64,000 nucleotides of DNA from Phenylobacterium sp. (GCA_004799545.1 SSMU01000030.1:248001-312000), one strand, 5' to 3'. Positions 34,712-43,082 are shown, counted from the first letter of the stretch. Translations and numbers: made by a program. Notes: generated from the sequence alone by a model not told the origin.

Positions 34712-36562
34712 CTATCCCTCGAACCCACGCACGACCTCCAGCACCGCCTCGCCGTAGCGGGCGAGCTTGCTCTCGCCGACCCCGTTGAGGCGCACCAGGG
34801 CCGCGCGGGCGGCGGGCTTGGCGGCGGCGATCTCGGCCAGGGTGCGATCGTGGAAGATCACATAGGGCGGCACGTGCTGGGCCTTGGCCTCGGCGCCGCG
34901 CCAGGCGCGCAGGGCCTCGAACAGCGGCTGGTCGTGCGGCGGCAGCGCCGCTGCGGTCTCGCCCTTGCGCTTGCGCCGCGCGGGCCGGGCGAGGTCGGCC
35001 TCGGTGGCCTTGCGGATCATCACCCGCCGCTCGCCGCGGAACACCGCCCGCACCGCCTCGGCGTCGCCGACGCCGATCAGCGGGCGGCCGTCGTTCGGGT
35101 CCTCGCGCAGCAGGCCTTCGAACAGCAGCTGCTCGGTCAGCTCGCGCCATTGGGCCAGCGTCAGCTCCGCGCCGATGCCCCAGGTGGAGAGGCTGGCCTC
35201 GTGATCGGTGACGTCCTTGGTCTTGCCGAGCAGATGGTCGATCAGCCGGCCGCGGCCGAACCGGCCGGCCAGCCGATGGGCCGCCGACAGCGCCTTCTGG
35301 GCCGCCTCGGTGGCGTCGGTGGTCTCCACCGTCCCGAGACACAGATCGCACTGGCCGCAGGTCTCGACGCCCTCCTCGCCGAAGTAGCGGCGCACGGCGG
35401 CGGCGCGGCAGCCGGTCCCATCAAGCAGGGCGTAGAGCTGGCGGACCTTGCCCACCTGCACGCGCTTGACGGTCTCGTCGACCTCGCGCTCGCCGATCCG
35501 GCGCAGCGCCCAGGCCATGTCCGCCGCGCCGTAGAGGGTGATGCCCTCGGCCAGGTCGCCGTCGCGCCCCGCCCGGCCGATCTCCTGCCAATAGGCCTCG
35601 ATGGAGGCCGGCGGATCGGCGTGGATCACGAAGCGCACGTCCGGCTTGTCGACCCCCATGCCGAAGGCGATGGTCGCCACCATCACCGCCGCGTCGGCCT
35701 CGAGGAATTTCTCCAGCCGCTCCTCGCGCAGCTTGCGGTCGAGGCCGGCGTGGTAGGCCAGCGCCGGCACGCCCGCGGCCTGCAGCGCCTCGGCCAGCTT
35801 GTCCGTGCCGTCGCGGGAGCCCGAGTAGACCACGCCCGAGCGGCCGGGCCGGGCGGCGACCAGATCCAGCACCCGCTTCTCCTTCGAGCCGCGCTTGCGT
35901 TCCGCCGACAGCATCAGTTCGGGCCGTGCGAAGCTGGCCACGAACTCGGCGGAATCAACCAGTCGCAGCTCGGCGCGGATATCGTCTCGGGTCCGCGCAT
36001 CGGCGGTCGCCGTCACCGCCAGCCGCGGCACGCCGGGAAACAGGTCGGCAAGCTTGCCCAGCATCCGGTACTCGGGCCGGAAGTCGTGGCCCCATTGGCT
36101 GACGCAGTGGGCCTCGTCGATGGCGATCAAGGCCAGGGGCGTGCGCCGCAGCCGCTCCAGCATCCAGGGCTGCATCAGCCCCTCCGGCGAGAGGTAGAGC
36201 AGCTCCAACTCGCCCGCCTCGATGCGCCGCCAGGTGGCCGCCTTGGCGTCCGGATCGACGTTGGAATCCAGCCGGGCCGCCGCCACGCCCGACTGCTGCA
36301 GGGCCGCCACCTGGTCGGTCATCAGGGCGATCAGCGGCGAGACCACCAGGCCCAGACCGGGGCGCATCAGGCTGGGGATCTGGTAGCAGAGGCTCTTGCC
36401 CCCGCCGGTCGGCAGCACCGCCATGGCGCTCCGCCCGGCCAGCACCTCGGCGATGACGTCGCCCTGCAGCCCGCGGAACTCCGCATGGCCGAAGGTCCGC
36501 CGCAGGATCTCGCGGGCAGCCTCCAGCGGCGTCGGATCGGCTTCGGCGACGGCAAGGGTCAT
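34712..36562 (-). CDS. recQ: ATP-dependent DNA helicase RecQ
   Basis: 616 residues from the ATG before TLAVAEADPTPLEAA. Walker A VLPTGGGKSLCYQIP (about residue 50), DEAH (IDEAHCVSQWGHDFRPEY), the SAT-like ATADARTRDDI and QEIGRAGRDG are present. The zinc motif CGQCDLCLG and the winged helix (RQC) follow, and a C-terminal HRDC domain ends in RLNGVGESKLARYGEAVLEVV. It unwinds D-loops and forks in RecF-pathway recombination. Located downstream of the DUF559 gene on the same strand. Confidence 0.95.
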   Translation of the reverse strand: MTLAVAEADPTPLEAAREILRRTFGHAEFRGLQGDVIAEVLAGRSAMAVLPTGGGKSLCYQIPSLMRPGLGLVVSPLIALMTDQVAALQQSGVAAARLDSNVDPDAKAATWRRIEAGELELLYLSPEGLMQPWMLERLRRTPLALIAIDEAHCVSQWGHDFRPEYRMLGKLADLFPGVPRLAVTATADARTRDDIRAELRLVDSAEFVASFARPELMLSAERKRGSKEKRVLDLVAARPGRSGVVYSGSRDGTDKLAEALQAAGVPALAYHAGLDRKLREERLEKFLEADAAVMVATIAFGMGVDKPDVRFVIHADPPASIEAYWQEIGRAGRDGDLAEGITLYGAADMAWALRRIGEREVDETVKRVQVGKVRQLYALLDGTGCRAAAVRRYFGEEGVETCGQCDLCLGTVETTDATEAAQKALSAAHRLAGRFGRGRLIDHLLGKTKDVTDHEASLSTWGIGAELTLAQWRELTEQLLFEGLLREDPNDGRPLIGVGDAEAVRAVFRGERRVMIRKATEADLARPARRKRKGETAAALPPHDQPLFEALRAWRGAEAKAQHVPPYVIFHDRTLAEIAAAKPAARAALVRLNGVGESKLARYGEAVLEVVRGFEG

Positions 36563-36606
36563 GCGGGCTTTATGCCGATGAGTCGCCGGCAAGGCGATGC
36601 GTCTTC

Positions 36607-36672
36607 TTCCCTCCCTTAATGGGGAGGGACAGGCCGCGAAGCGGCCAGGGTGGGGGAGTCATGACCGGGCTC
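36607..36672. repeat. Terminal inverted repeat, left end, of the DUF559 element (element B)
   Basis: Two stacked hairpins: CCCTCCC/GGGAGGG (36609-36628, loop TTAATG) and GGCCGC-gaa-GCGGCC (36632-36646), followed by 26 bases (36647-36672) that are the reverse complement of 37105-37130 with two mismatches. The loop TTAATG gives the DUF559 gene its stop codon (TAA at 36616-36618 on the minus strand). Confidence 0.85.
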
Positions 36673-37050
36673 CGCGCCAGCCGACCGGCCCCCCTCGCTG
36701 GTGCTCGGCTGCGCCTCGAGCGCCAGCACGATCTGGTCCATGACGCGTCCGAGGTCCCGACGCACCTCGCCGGCGAACACCCTGAGCACGCGGAATCCCT
36801 GGCGTTCGAGGACGCGATCACGAACAAAGTCATGCTCCGATTGAACCTCATCCGCGTGCTGGCTTCCGTCGACCTCCACCAGGAGGCGGCGAGACAGGCA
36901 GACAAAGTCGAGGAAGTAGCCGCGGAACGGAGCTTGGCGGCGGAAGCGCCAGCCCCGTTCACGAAGACGCTTCAATCGAGACCAGAGCATGATCTCCGGC
37001 TCGCTCATGTTTCGGCGCAGCTCGCGGGCGCGCTGGATTGCCGGGCGCAT
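36616..37050 (-). CDS. DUF559 (PD-(D/E)XK, Vsr-like) endonuclease-domain protein
   Basis: 144 residues. The DUF559 core covers about residues 1-110: MSEPEIMLWSRLKR, FRRQAPFRGYFLDFVC, LVEVDGSQHADE and an end RVLRVFAGEV. The nuclease-like acids are intact (Asp of L-D-F, Glu and Asp of E-V-D-G) with the GSQH histidine. The last 30 residues (from about 115, SEGGRSAGAEPGHDS...) have no family counterpart: they are the translated inverted repeat, which also supplies the stop codon. The gene lies wholly inside about 65-bp terminal inverted repeats, between the TauD and recQ genes. Possible roles are DNA repair or a transposition-linked nuclease; neither is shown. Confidence 0.88.
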   Translation of the reverse strand: MRPAIQRARELRRNMSEPEIMLWSRLKRLRERGWRFRRQAPFRGYFLDFVCLSRRLLVEVDGSQHADEVQSEHDFVRDRVLERQGFRVLRVFAGEVRRDLGRVMDQIVLALEAQPSTSEGGRSAGAEPGHDSPTLAASRPVPPH

Positions 37051-37104
37051 GCCGCCATCTTGTTCGTGTTTTGTTCTGAATGCAAGAAATAGTTCTGCCG
37101 CGCT

Positions 37105-37171
37105 GAGCCCGGTCGTGACTTCCCCACCCTGCTCGCCTTTGGCGAGCTGTCCCTCCCCATTAAGGGAGGGA
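37105..37171. repeat. Terminal inverted repeat, right end, of the DUF559 element (element B)
   Basis: The counterpart of the left end: inverted 26-base block (37105-37130), hairpin GCTCGCC-ttt-GGCGAGC (37131-37147), then CCCTCCC/GGGAGGG (37151-37170, loop CATTAA). The TTA inside the loop (37160-37162) is the stop codon of the neighbouring TauD gene. The hairpin sequence differs from the left copy (GGCCGC) but its structure is conserved. Confidence 0.85.
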
Positions 37172-38209
37172 AACTGCGTCCAACCGGCTGATGCTGACCT
37201 GCTTCGCCCAGTGAGAGCCCATGCGGTTGCGGAACTGCTCGGGGCGTTCGGCCAGGATTTCGGTCTCCAGCCACAGGCGCTTCAGGTGGCGCACCTTGCC
37301 GGCCGCACGGTCGTCCTCATAGGCCGTCCGGCCATGCAGCACGTGGTAGTTGTTGATGAACTGCATGTCGCCGGGCTGGAAATCCATGATCACCGAATAG
37401 GCGCCGCTCTCGGCCGCCGCCTGCATCCAGGTCAGGGCCTCGACGGCCGCCTCGGTCAGCCGCGGCGCATCCTCGTGGCGCTGCGAGGCCAGGATGTAGG
37501 GGCGGATCAGCCGGATGAACAGCCGATCGCCGTGCCGGGTGAACACCGGCATCGGATACCAGCCGGGCTTCCCCGGCGCCTGTTCGCCCCGGTAGTCGTA
37601 GGGCTGCGGCTTGTAGAGCTCGGCCGCCAGGTCCGGCCGCTCGCGGACCAGGCGGTTGTGCAGGGCCACCGAGTTGCAGACCGCCGAGAGCCCGCCGGAG
37701 ACGCCGGTCTGCAGGCACAGCAGCCCCACCAGGTCCGAGCCGTCGCAATGGAAGTCGAGGCCGACCTGGCCGAGCTCGTTGCCGCGCGCCGTGGGATCGC
37801 CGGGCTGCTTGCCCTGGTCGGTGACGTCGCCGAGCACATGGCCCTTGGCGTTCTGCGGCCAGGGCCGGCCGAGGTGGGCGCCGATCCCCCAATAGGCCAG
37901 GCACATGTCGTCGTTGGACCACCACTGGCGCGGCAGCCCGCGGATCCGCACGAAGCCGCGGCCGTCGATCAGCTCCGCCTCGATGGCCTTCAGGCGCGGG
38001 CCCAGCGTCGGCAGGGGGAAGTCGGCCTTGCCGATCTGCAGGAAGTCGTCGGACTTGGCCCGCGCGCACGCCACTGCGGCCCCCAACTCGGCGATCTCCG
38101 CGCGGCTGAGCTGTTCGGTCCAGGCGGCCGGATCGGTGACCTCCCCGGCGGTCCACTCGCAGGCGGTCTCCAGCGGGACCGGATCGAAGTCGTGACGGTC
38201 GTCGGCCAT
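37160..38209 (-). CDS. TauD/TfdA-family Fe(II)/2-oxoglutarate dioxygenase
   Basis: 349 residues. Iron ligands are visible: His-x-Asp in LDFHCDGSD (about residues 152-154), the distal His in NNYHVLHGRTAYED (about 300) and the 2-oxoglutarate Arg further on in VRHLKRLWLE. The family hydroxylates small carboxylate-, sulfonate- or amino-acid-like compounds and releases CO2; this branch resembles the TauD domain proteins of uncertain substrate. Seven bases separate it from the amidohydrolase gene upstream, so they form an operon, perhaps for catabolism of an N-acyl or modified amino acid. Its last residues and stop lie in the inverted repeat. Confidence 0.87.
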   Translation of the reverse strand: MADDRHDFDPVPLETACEWTAGEVTDPAAWTEQLSRAEIAELGAAVACARAKSDDFLQIGKADFPLPTLGPRLKAIEAELIDGRGFVRIRGLPRQWWSNDDMCLAYWGIGAHLGRPWPQNAKGHVLGDVTDQGKQPGDPTARGNELGQVGLDFHCDGSDLVGLLCLQTGVSGGLSAVCNSVALHNRLVRERPDLAAELYKPQPYDYRGEQAPGKPGWYPMPVFTRHGDRLFIRLIRPYILASQRHEDAPRLTEAAVEALTWMQAAAESGAYSVIMDFQPGDMQFINNYHVLHGRTAYEDDRAAGKVRHLKRLWLETEILAERPEQFRNRMGSHWAKQVSISRLDAVSLP

Positions 38210-38216
38210 GGGTGGG

Positions 38217-39959
38217 TTACTCCGCCGCCATCCGCGCCGGCGCAGCCTGGGCGCCCCGCAGCAGGCGTCCGGGCAGGGCCCCGGTGGGCGTCCCGTCGCG
38301 ATAGGTCACCTCGCCGGCCACGATGGTCGCAAGGTAGCCCTCCGAGCGCTGGATCAGCCGTCGCCCCCCGGTCGGCAAGTCATAGGCCACCTCCGGCGCC
38401 TTCAGCGTCAGATGGTCGTAGTCGATGATGTTGAGGTCGGCGCGGAAGCCGGGCGCGAGCAGGCCGCGGTCGTAGAGGCCCACGAGCTCGGCGGTGTCAC
38501 GCGCCTGGGCCTTGACCATGTGCGCCAAGGAAAGCTTCGGCCCGCGCGTCCGGTCGCGGGTCCAGTGGACGAGGTTGGTGGTCGGGAAGGAGCCGTCGCA
38601 GATCATCCCCACGTGCGCCCCGCCGTCGGAGAGGCCCGGCACCACGCAGTCGTGCTGCAGCATCTGATAGGCCGGATCGAGGGTGTTCTGGGCGTAGTTG
38701 AGCAGCGGCAGGTAGAGCATGCCGCGCCCGCCGCCCTCCAGCATGTGGTCCAGTGCGATTGCATAGGGATCGAGGCCCCGCTCGGCGGCCATGGCGGCGA
38801 TCGAATGGTCCGGCGTCGGCTCGTAGTCCGGGTTGTCGCCGCCCATCGGATAGATGCGGTCCCAGGCGCGCATCGGCGACAGCCCCGGCGCACGGGCGTT
38901 CTCCGCCTCCTCGCTCAGCAACTGCGCGCGGAACTCTGGATCGCGCAGCCGCGCCACCCGCTCGCTGAGCGGCAGCTCCTTGATGGCGCGATAGCTCGGG
39001 TGCGAACTGAACGGGTTCACCGTCAGCTCCAGGCCGAACAGCACGCCCACCGGCCGGGTCGCCACCTGGGCCTTGATCTGCAAGCCCGCGGCCTTGGCCG
39101 CCGACATCTGCTCCAGCATGAAGCGCCACTGCTCGGGATCGCGCGGGCTCTGCAACAGGGAGAAGGACAGCGGTCGCCCCGACGCCTCGACGATCCGCCG
39201 CAGCATGGCGAATTCCTCGGCCGGGTCGTTGAAGTCGGAGACCACCTGCAGCACGCCCTTGCCGGCGGCGGCCATGCCCATGGCGATGCCGGTCAGCTCG
39301 TCCTCGCCGGCCGTCAGGGTGGCGATCGGCGAGCCGTCCGAGGAGCGGTGGTTCAGGGTGCGCGAGGTGCCGAAGCCGATGGCGCCGGCCTCCATGGCCC
39401 GCTTGGCGATCGCCGCCATGGCGTGGATGTCGGCCGCGGTGGCGGGCTCCCGGTCGACGCCGCGCTGGCCCATGACGAAGACGCGAAGCGCCGCATGCGG
39501 CAGCTGGCTGCCCACGTCCACGTCGAAGCGGCGGGTCGCCAGGCTGTCGAGGTATTCCGGATAGCTCTCCCAGTTCCAGGGCAGGCCGTCGGCCAGCACC
39601 GGGAAGGGGATGTCCTCGACGCCTTCCATCAGCCGGATCAGCTGGTCGTGGTCGCCGGGCTTGCAGGGCGCGAAGCCGACGCCGCAGTTGCCCATGACCA
39701 CGGTGGTGACCCCGTGCCAGGACGAGGGCTGCATGTGGCTGTCCCAGGTCGCCTGGCCATCATAGTGGGTGTGGACGTCGACGAAGCCGGGGGCCACGAC
39801 CATGCCCTTGGCGTCGATTTCCTCGGCGCCGGTCCCGGCGATCCGGCCCACCGCGGCGATGCGGCCGTCCTTGACGCCGACGTCGGCTTGGTAGGGCGCG
39901 CCGCCCGTTCCATCGACGACGGTCCCGCCCCGGACCACCAGGTCGTAGGCCTTTTCCAT
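38217..39959 (-). CDS. N-acyl-D-amino-acid deacylase-type amidohydrolase
   Basis: 580 residues, start ATG with GGAAA upstream. Amidohydrolase family features: N-terminal YDLVVRGGTVVDGTGG, the metal motif GFVDVHTHYDGQ (H-x-H, about 67-69), NCGVGFAPC near 95, LSDGGAHVGMICDG near 465 with the catalytic Asp, and the C-terminal RADLNIID. Order and spacing fit the D-aminoacylase/dihydroorotase-like group (DAN family). The substrate is unknown; D-aminoacylases cleave N-acyl-D-amino acids. Operon with the TauD gene downstream. Confidence 0.9.
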   Translation of the reverse strand: MEKAYDLVVRGGTVVDGTGGAPYQADVGVKDGRIAAVGRIAGTGAEEIDAKGMVVAPGFVDVHTHYDGQATWDSHMQPSSWHGVTTVVMGNCGVGFAPCKPGDHDQLIRLMEGVEDIPFPVLADGLPWNWESYPEYLDSLATRRFDVDVGSQLPHAALRVFVMGQRGVDREPATAADIHAMAAIAKRAMEAGAIGFGTSRTLNHRSSDGSPIATLTAGEDELTGIAMGMAAAGKGVLQVVSDFNDPAEEFAMLRRIVEASGRPLSFSLLQSPRDPEQWRFMLEQMSAAKAAGLQIKAQVATRPVGVLFGLELTVNPFSSHPSYRAIKELPLSERVARLRDPEFRAQLLSEEAENARAPGLSPMRAWDRIYPMGGDNPDYEPTPDHSIAAMAAERGLDPYAIALDHMLEGGGRGMLYLPLLNYAQNTLDPAYQMLQHDCVVPGLSDGGAHVGMICDGSFPTTNLVHWTRDRTRGPKLSLAHMVKAQARDTAELVGLYDRGLLAPGFRADLNIIDYDHLTLKAPEVAYDLPTGGRRLIQRSEGYLATIVAGEVTYRDGTPTGALPGRLLRGAQAAPARMAAE

Positions 39960-40143
39960 GCTCGCGTTTCCTCTGGCGCCGATCTTGCTTTGGTTAATTC
40001 GGCGCCCCGGGGGGCCCAGGGTCAAGGGTGAACTGGTCAAGAGTCATGTGTCGGGAGTCACCAAAGCTTAAGCGTCTTCCTTCCGCGGACGTTAAGCCAA
40101 ATGGCGGAAACTGGGCGTCGCGTAGGACGGAGAGGGACCCGTT

Positions 40144-40272
40144 ATGACGCCCAAACTGCTGATCGCGGCCGTTGCGGCCGTGGCTATCGCTATCGGCTTC
40201 ATCTTGCCGGCGCCGCACGACAACGCAGGCGCCAAGGCGCAGATTCCAATGCAGGAGATCGGCCAGGGCTGA
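40144..40272 (+). CDS. Small hypothetical membrane or secreted peptide (42 residues)
   Basis: A short frame with a strong ribosome binding site (GAGAGGG about eight bases before the ATG). The product begins MTPKLL, then a hydrophobic segment of about 17 residues (IAAVAAVAIAIGFILP), and ends with a polar tail APHDNAGAKAQIPMQEIGQG. It could be a single-pass membrane peptide or a cleaved export signal. No family is recognised. It is divergent from the amidohydrolase gene and has a hairpin 70 bases after its stop, so it looks like a stand-alone unit. Confidence 0.6.
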   Translation: MTPKLLIAAVAAVAIAIGFILPAPHDNAGAKAQIPMQEIGQG

Positions 40273-40341
40273 TCTGCCACGCGCATCCCGCCGAAGTGGC
40301 CGCCGCTTCGGCGACGAGGATGCACGCCAGAAAGGTCCGAC

Positions 40342-40383
40342 GAGCCTGTTCATCCCGGTTGTTTTCTCAACCGGGACAGGCTC
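40342..40383 (+). terminator. Strong stem-loop after the 42-residue peptide gene
   Basis: GAGCCTGT...TCCCGGTTG (40342-40361, with a four-base TTCA bulge) pairs with CAACCGGGACAGGCTC (40368-40383) around the loop TTTTCT. The stem is 16 pairs. There is no clear T-run after it. A second small hairpin GGCGC-cttc-GCGCC (40387-40400) follows just before the methyltransferase gene. Confidence 0.55.
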
Positions 40384-40422
40384 TAGGCGCCTTCGCGCCC
40401 GGATTCGGCTAGGCTCGGCCTC

Positions 40423-41559
40423 GTGAGTCGCGAGCCTCTCAGCTTCTATGAATTCTTCTGCGGCGGCGGCATGGCCCGGCTGGGCCTCGGCGCGGGCTGG
40501 TCGTGCGCCTTCGCCAACGACTTCGACCCCGGCAAGGCCGCCACCTACCGGGCAAATTTCGCCGATGCGGACCGGCATTTCCACGCGGGCGATGTCTGGA
40601 AGCTGCAGGCCTGCGACCTGCCCGGCCGCGCCGACGTGGCCTGGGCGTCGAGCCCTTGCCAGGACTTCAGCCTGGCCGGGGCGCGGGCCGGGCTGGCGGG
40701 CGGCAAGTCCTCGGCCTTCTACGGCTTCTGGCGGCTGATCGAGGCCCTGGCCGCGGAGGGCCGCGCGCCGAAGGCCATCGTCATCGAGAACGTCAGCGGC
40801 CTGCTCAGCTCGCACGGCGGCGCCGACTTCGCCGCGGTGGCCGAGGCCCTGGCCGCCCAGGGCTACCGCTTCGGCGCCCTGGAGATCGACGCGGCGGCCT
40901 TCTTGCCCCAGTCGCGGCCGCGGGTGTTCATCATCGCCACGCGTGAGCCGCCGCCCGGCGCCCTGGTCGGCCCGGGCCCGTGGCAGAGCCGGGCGGTGAA
41001 GGCGGCCGCCGCCGGCCTGCCCGAACACCTGGCCGCCCGCTGGATCTGGTGGCGGTTGCCGGAGCCGCCGGCCCGCAACGCCGACCTCGCCGCCCTGCTG
41101 GAGGACGACGACCAGGTCGCCTGGCATCCGGCCGAGCGCACCGAGCGCTGGCTTTCCCTGATGTCGCCGCTGCACCGCGCCCGGCTGGCGGCCGCCCAGG
41201 CGCGGGGCGAACGGGTGGTGGGCGCGGTCTTCCGGCGGATGCGCAACGAAGCCGGCCGCTCGGTGCAGCGGGCGGAGGTGCGGCTCGACGGCCTGGCGGG
41301 CTGCCTGCGCACGCCGCGCGGCGGCTCCTCCCGCCAGGTGATCGTGGTCGCCGACCAGGGCCGGCTGCGCACCCGTTTGCTGACCCCGCGCGAGGCGGCC
41401 CGCCTGATGGGCCTGCCGGAGAGCTATCGCCTGCCGAAGGCCGCGACCGGCGCGCTCCAAGTGGCGGGCGACGGGGTCGCCGTGCCGGTGGTCCGCTGGC
41501 TGGCCGAACAGCTGCTGGAGCCCCTGCTGCGGCCGGCCGCGGTCCTGGCGGCCGAATAG
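40423..41559 (+). CDS. DNA (cytosine-5-)-methyltransferase
   Basis: 378 residues, GTG start. C5-methyltransferase motifs are in order: I FFCGGGMARLGL (about residue 11), IV SSPCQDFSLAG with the catalytic Cys (about 81), VI VIENVSG, VIII QSRPRVFIIA, IX LLTPREAARLMGLPESY and X GDGVAVPVVRWLAEQL. The target-recognition region between VIII and IX is short, as in Dcm-type enzymes; the DNA target cannot be read off. No restriction endonuclease is next to it, so it is an orphan methylase. A vsr gene lies two genes downstream, which fits protection of 5-methylcytosine sites. Confidence 0.94.
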   Translation: MSREPLSFYEFFCGGGMARLGLGAGWSCAFANDFDPGKAATYRANFADADRHFHAGDVWKLQACDLPGRADVAWASSPCQDFSLAGARAGLAGGKSSAFYGFWRLIEALAAEGRAPKAIVIENVSGLLSSHGGADFAAVAEALAAQGYRFGALEIDAAAFLPQSRPRVFIIATREPPPGALVGPGPWQSRAVKAAAAGLPEHLAARWIWWRLPEPPARNADLAALLEDDDQVAWHPAERTERWLSLMSPLHRARLAAAQARGERVVGAVFRRMRNEAGRSVQRAEVRLDGLAGCLRTPRGGSSRQVIVVADQGRLRTRLLTPREAARLMGLPESYRLPKAATGALQVAGDGVAVPVVRWLAEQLLEPLLRPAAVLAAE

Positions 41560-41649
41560 ATTTCCTGATTCCGCTTCGCCGGAGACGAGGCTTCCAATCG
41601 CCCCAGGAAGTCTTAGGTTCGCGGGCCTGGAAGCCCGAGAGGTCCGCCG

Positions 41650-42639
41650 ATGGACGCCACCCCCGACAAGGCCTACGACGCCGCGCGCTATCGCCGCGAG
41701 GGCCGGGGCAAGATCTTCGACAGCGTGCTCGACCTGGTGGGCGACACCCCGCTGGTGCGCCTGCCGCGGCTGACCGCGGCGCTGAAGCCCAAGGGCGAGG
41801 TGGTCGCCAAGCTGGAGTTCTTCAATCCGCTCGCCTCGGTGAAGGACCGCATCGGCGTGGCGATGATCGAGTACCTGGAAGCCAAGGGCCTGCTGGGCCC
41901 CGGCGGGGTGATCGTCGAGCCGACCAGCGGCAACACCGGCATTGCGCTGGCCTTCGTGGCCGCGGCCAAGGGCTATCAGTGCATCCTGGTGATGCCGGAG
42001 AGCATGTCGCTGGAGCGGCGCAAGATGCTGCTGCTGCTGGGCGCCAAGCTCGAGCTGACCCCGCCCGAGCGCGGCATGGCGGGCGCGGTGGCCCGGGCCC
42101 GCGAGATCGTCGAGGCGACGCCGGGCGCGGTGATGCCGCAGCAGTTCGACAACGCCGCCAATCCGCTGATCCACCGGGTCTCGACGGCCGAGGAGATCTG
42201 GAACGACACCGAGGGCCGGGTCGACGCGGTGATCTCCGGGGTCGGCACCGGCGGCACCATCTCCGGCGTCGGCCAGGTGCTGAAGGCCCGCAAGCCCTCG
42301 GTGCGGATGATCGCGGTCGAGCCGACCAGCTCGGCGGTGCTCTCCGGCGGGCCACCCGGCCCGCACAAGATCCAGGGCATCGGCGCGGGCTTCGTGCCCT
42401 CGATCCTCGACCGCGGGATCATCGACGAGGTGGTGCAGGTGTCCAACGAGGACAGCTTCACCATGGCCCGGCGCGCGGCGCGCGAGGAGGGACTGCCGGT
42501 GGGCATCTCGTCCGGCGCGGCCCTGGTGGCGGCCTTCGACGTCGCCTCGCGCGACGACATGGCCGGCAAGCTGATCGTCACCATCATCCCGAGCTTCGCC
42601 GAGCGCTACATCTCGACGGCCCTGTTCGACGGGCTGTGA
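41650..42639 (+). CDS. cysK: Cysteine synthase A (O-acetylserine sulfhydrylase)
   Basis: 329 residues. It makes cysteine from O-acetylserine and sulfide. The PLP lysine lies in PLASVKDRIGVAMIE (about residue 62), the phosphate loop is EPTSGNTGIALA, and GVGTGGTISGVG and the substrate-loop residues are standard. About 25 extra N-terminal residues (DATPDKAYDAARYRREGRGK) precede the usual start. A ribosome binding site-like GAGAGG precedes the ATG by nine bases. It sits between the methyltransferase and vsr genes; its stop overlaps the vsr start (GTGA). Confidence 0.95.
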   Translation: MDATPDKAYDAARYRREGRGKIFDSVLDLVGDTPLVRLPRLTAALKPKGEVVAKLEFFNPLASVKDRIGVAMIEYLEAKGLLGPGGVIVEPTSGNTGIALAFVAAAKGYQCILVMPESMSLERRKMLLLLGAKLELTPPERGMAGAVARAREIVEATPGAVMPQQFDNAANPLIHRVSTAEEIWNDTEGRVDAVISGVGTGGTISGVGQVLKARKPSVRMIAVEPTSSAVLSGGPPGPHKIQGIGAGFVPSILDRGIIDEVVQVSNEDSFTMARRAAREEGLPVGISSGAALVAAFDVASRDDMAGKLIVTIIPSFAERYISTALFDGL

Positions 42640-43082
42640 CCGGCGCCGACGTCTATCCGCCGGAGAAGCGCTCGGCGGTGATGCGCCGGGTGAAGGGGCG
42701 GGACACCACGCCCGAGCTGATCGTGCGCAAGGCCCTGACCGCGCTGGGCGCCCGCTACCGCCTGCACCGCAAGGACCTGCCGGGCTCGCCGGACGTGGTG
42801 CTGCCGGGGCGGAGGCTGGCGCTGTTCGTCCACGGCTGCTTCTGGCACGGCCACGACTGCGCGCGCGGCGCGCGGGTGCCGAAGGCCAACCGCGACTACT
42901 GGGTCGGCAAGGTGGGGCGCAACCGGGCGCGGGACGAAGCCAGCCGGGCGGCGCTGGCGGTTCAGGGCTGGCGGGTCGAGACGCTCTGGGAGTGCGAGCT
43001 GAAGGACGCGGCGGCGCTCGAGCGACGGCTGCGCGACCTGCTCTCCACGCGAGTCGCGGGACCTTCAAGCTCGACCGAATAG
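42636..43082 (+). CDS. vsr: Very-short-patch repair endonuclease Vsr
   Basis: 148 residues, started at the GTG that overlaps the cysK stop. The VSR core is intact: RRVKGRDTTPELIVRKAL, the catalytic Asp in LPGSPDVVLPGRRLALF, and the metal/active-site histidines in VHGCFWHGHDC, followed by NRDYWVGKVGRNRARDE. The enzyme nicks 5' of the T in T:G mismatches that arise by deamination of 5-methylcytosine. This matches the upstream cytosine-C5 methyltransferase. Zinc ligands beyond HDC are less obvious. It overlaps the convergent hypothetical gene by 18 bases. Confidence 0.92.
   Translation: MTGADVYPPEKRSAVMRRVKGRDTTPELIVRKALTALGARYRLHRKDLPGSPDVVLPGRRLALFVHGCFWHGHDCARGARVPKANRDYWVGKVGRNRARDEASRAALAVQGWRVETLWECELKDAAALERRLRDLLSTRVAGPSSSTE

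Noticed and set aside
40423..43082. A restriction-modification system
   Set aside because: No restriction endonuclease gene is present; Vsr is a repair nicking enzyme, so this is an orphan methylase with repair.
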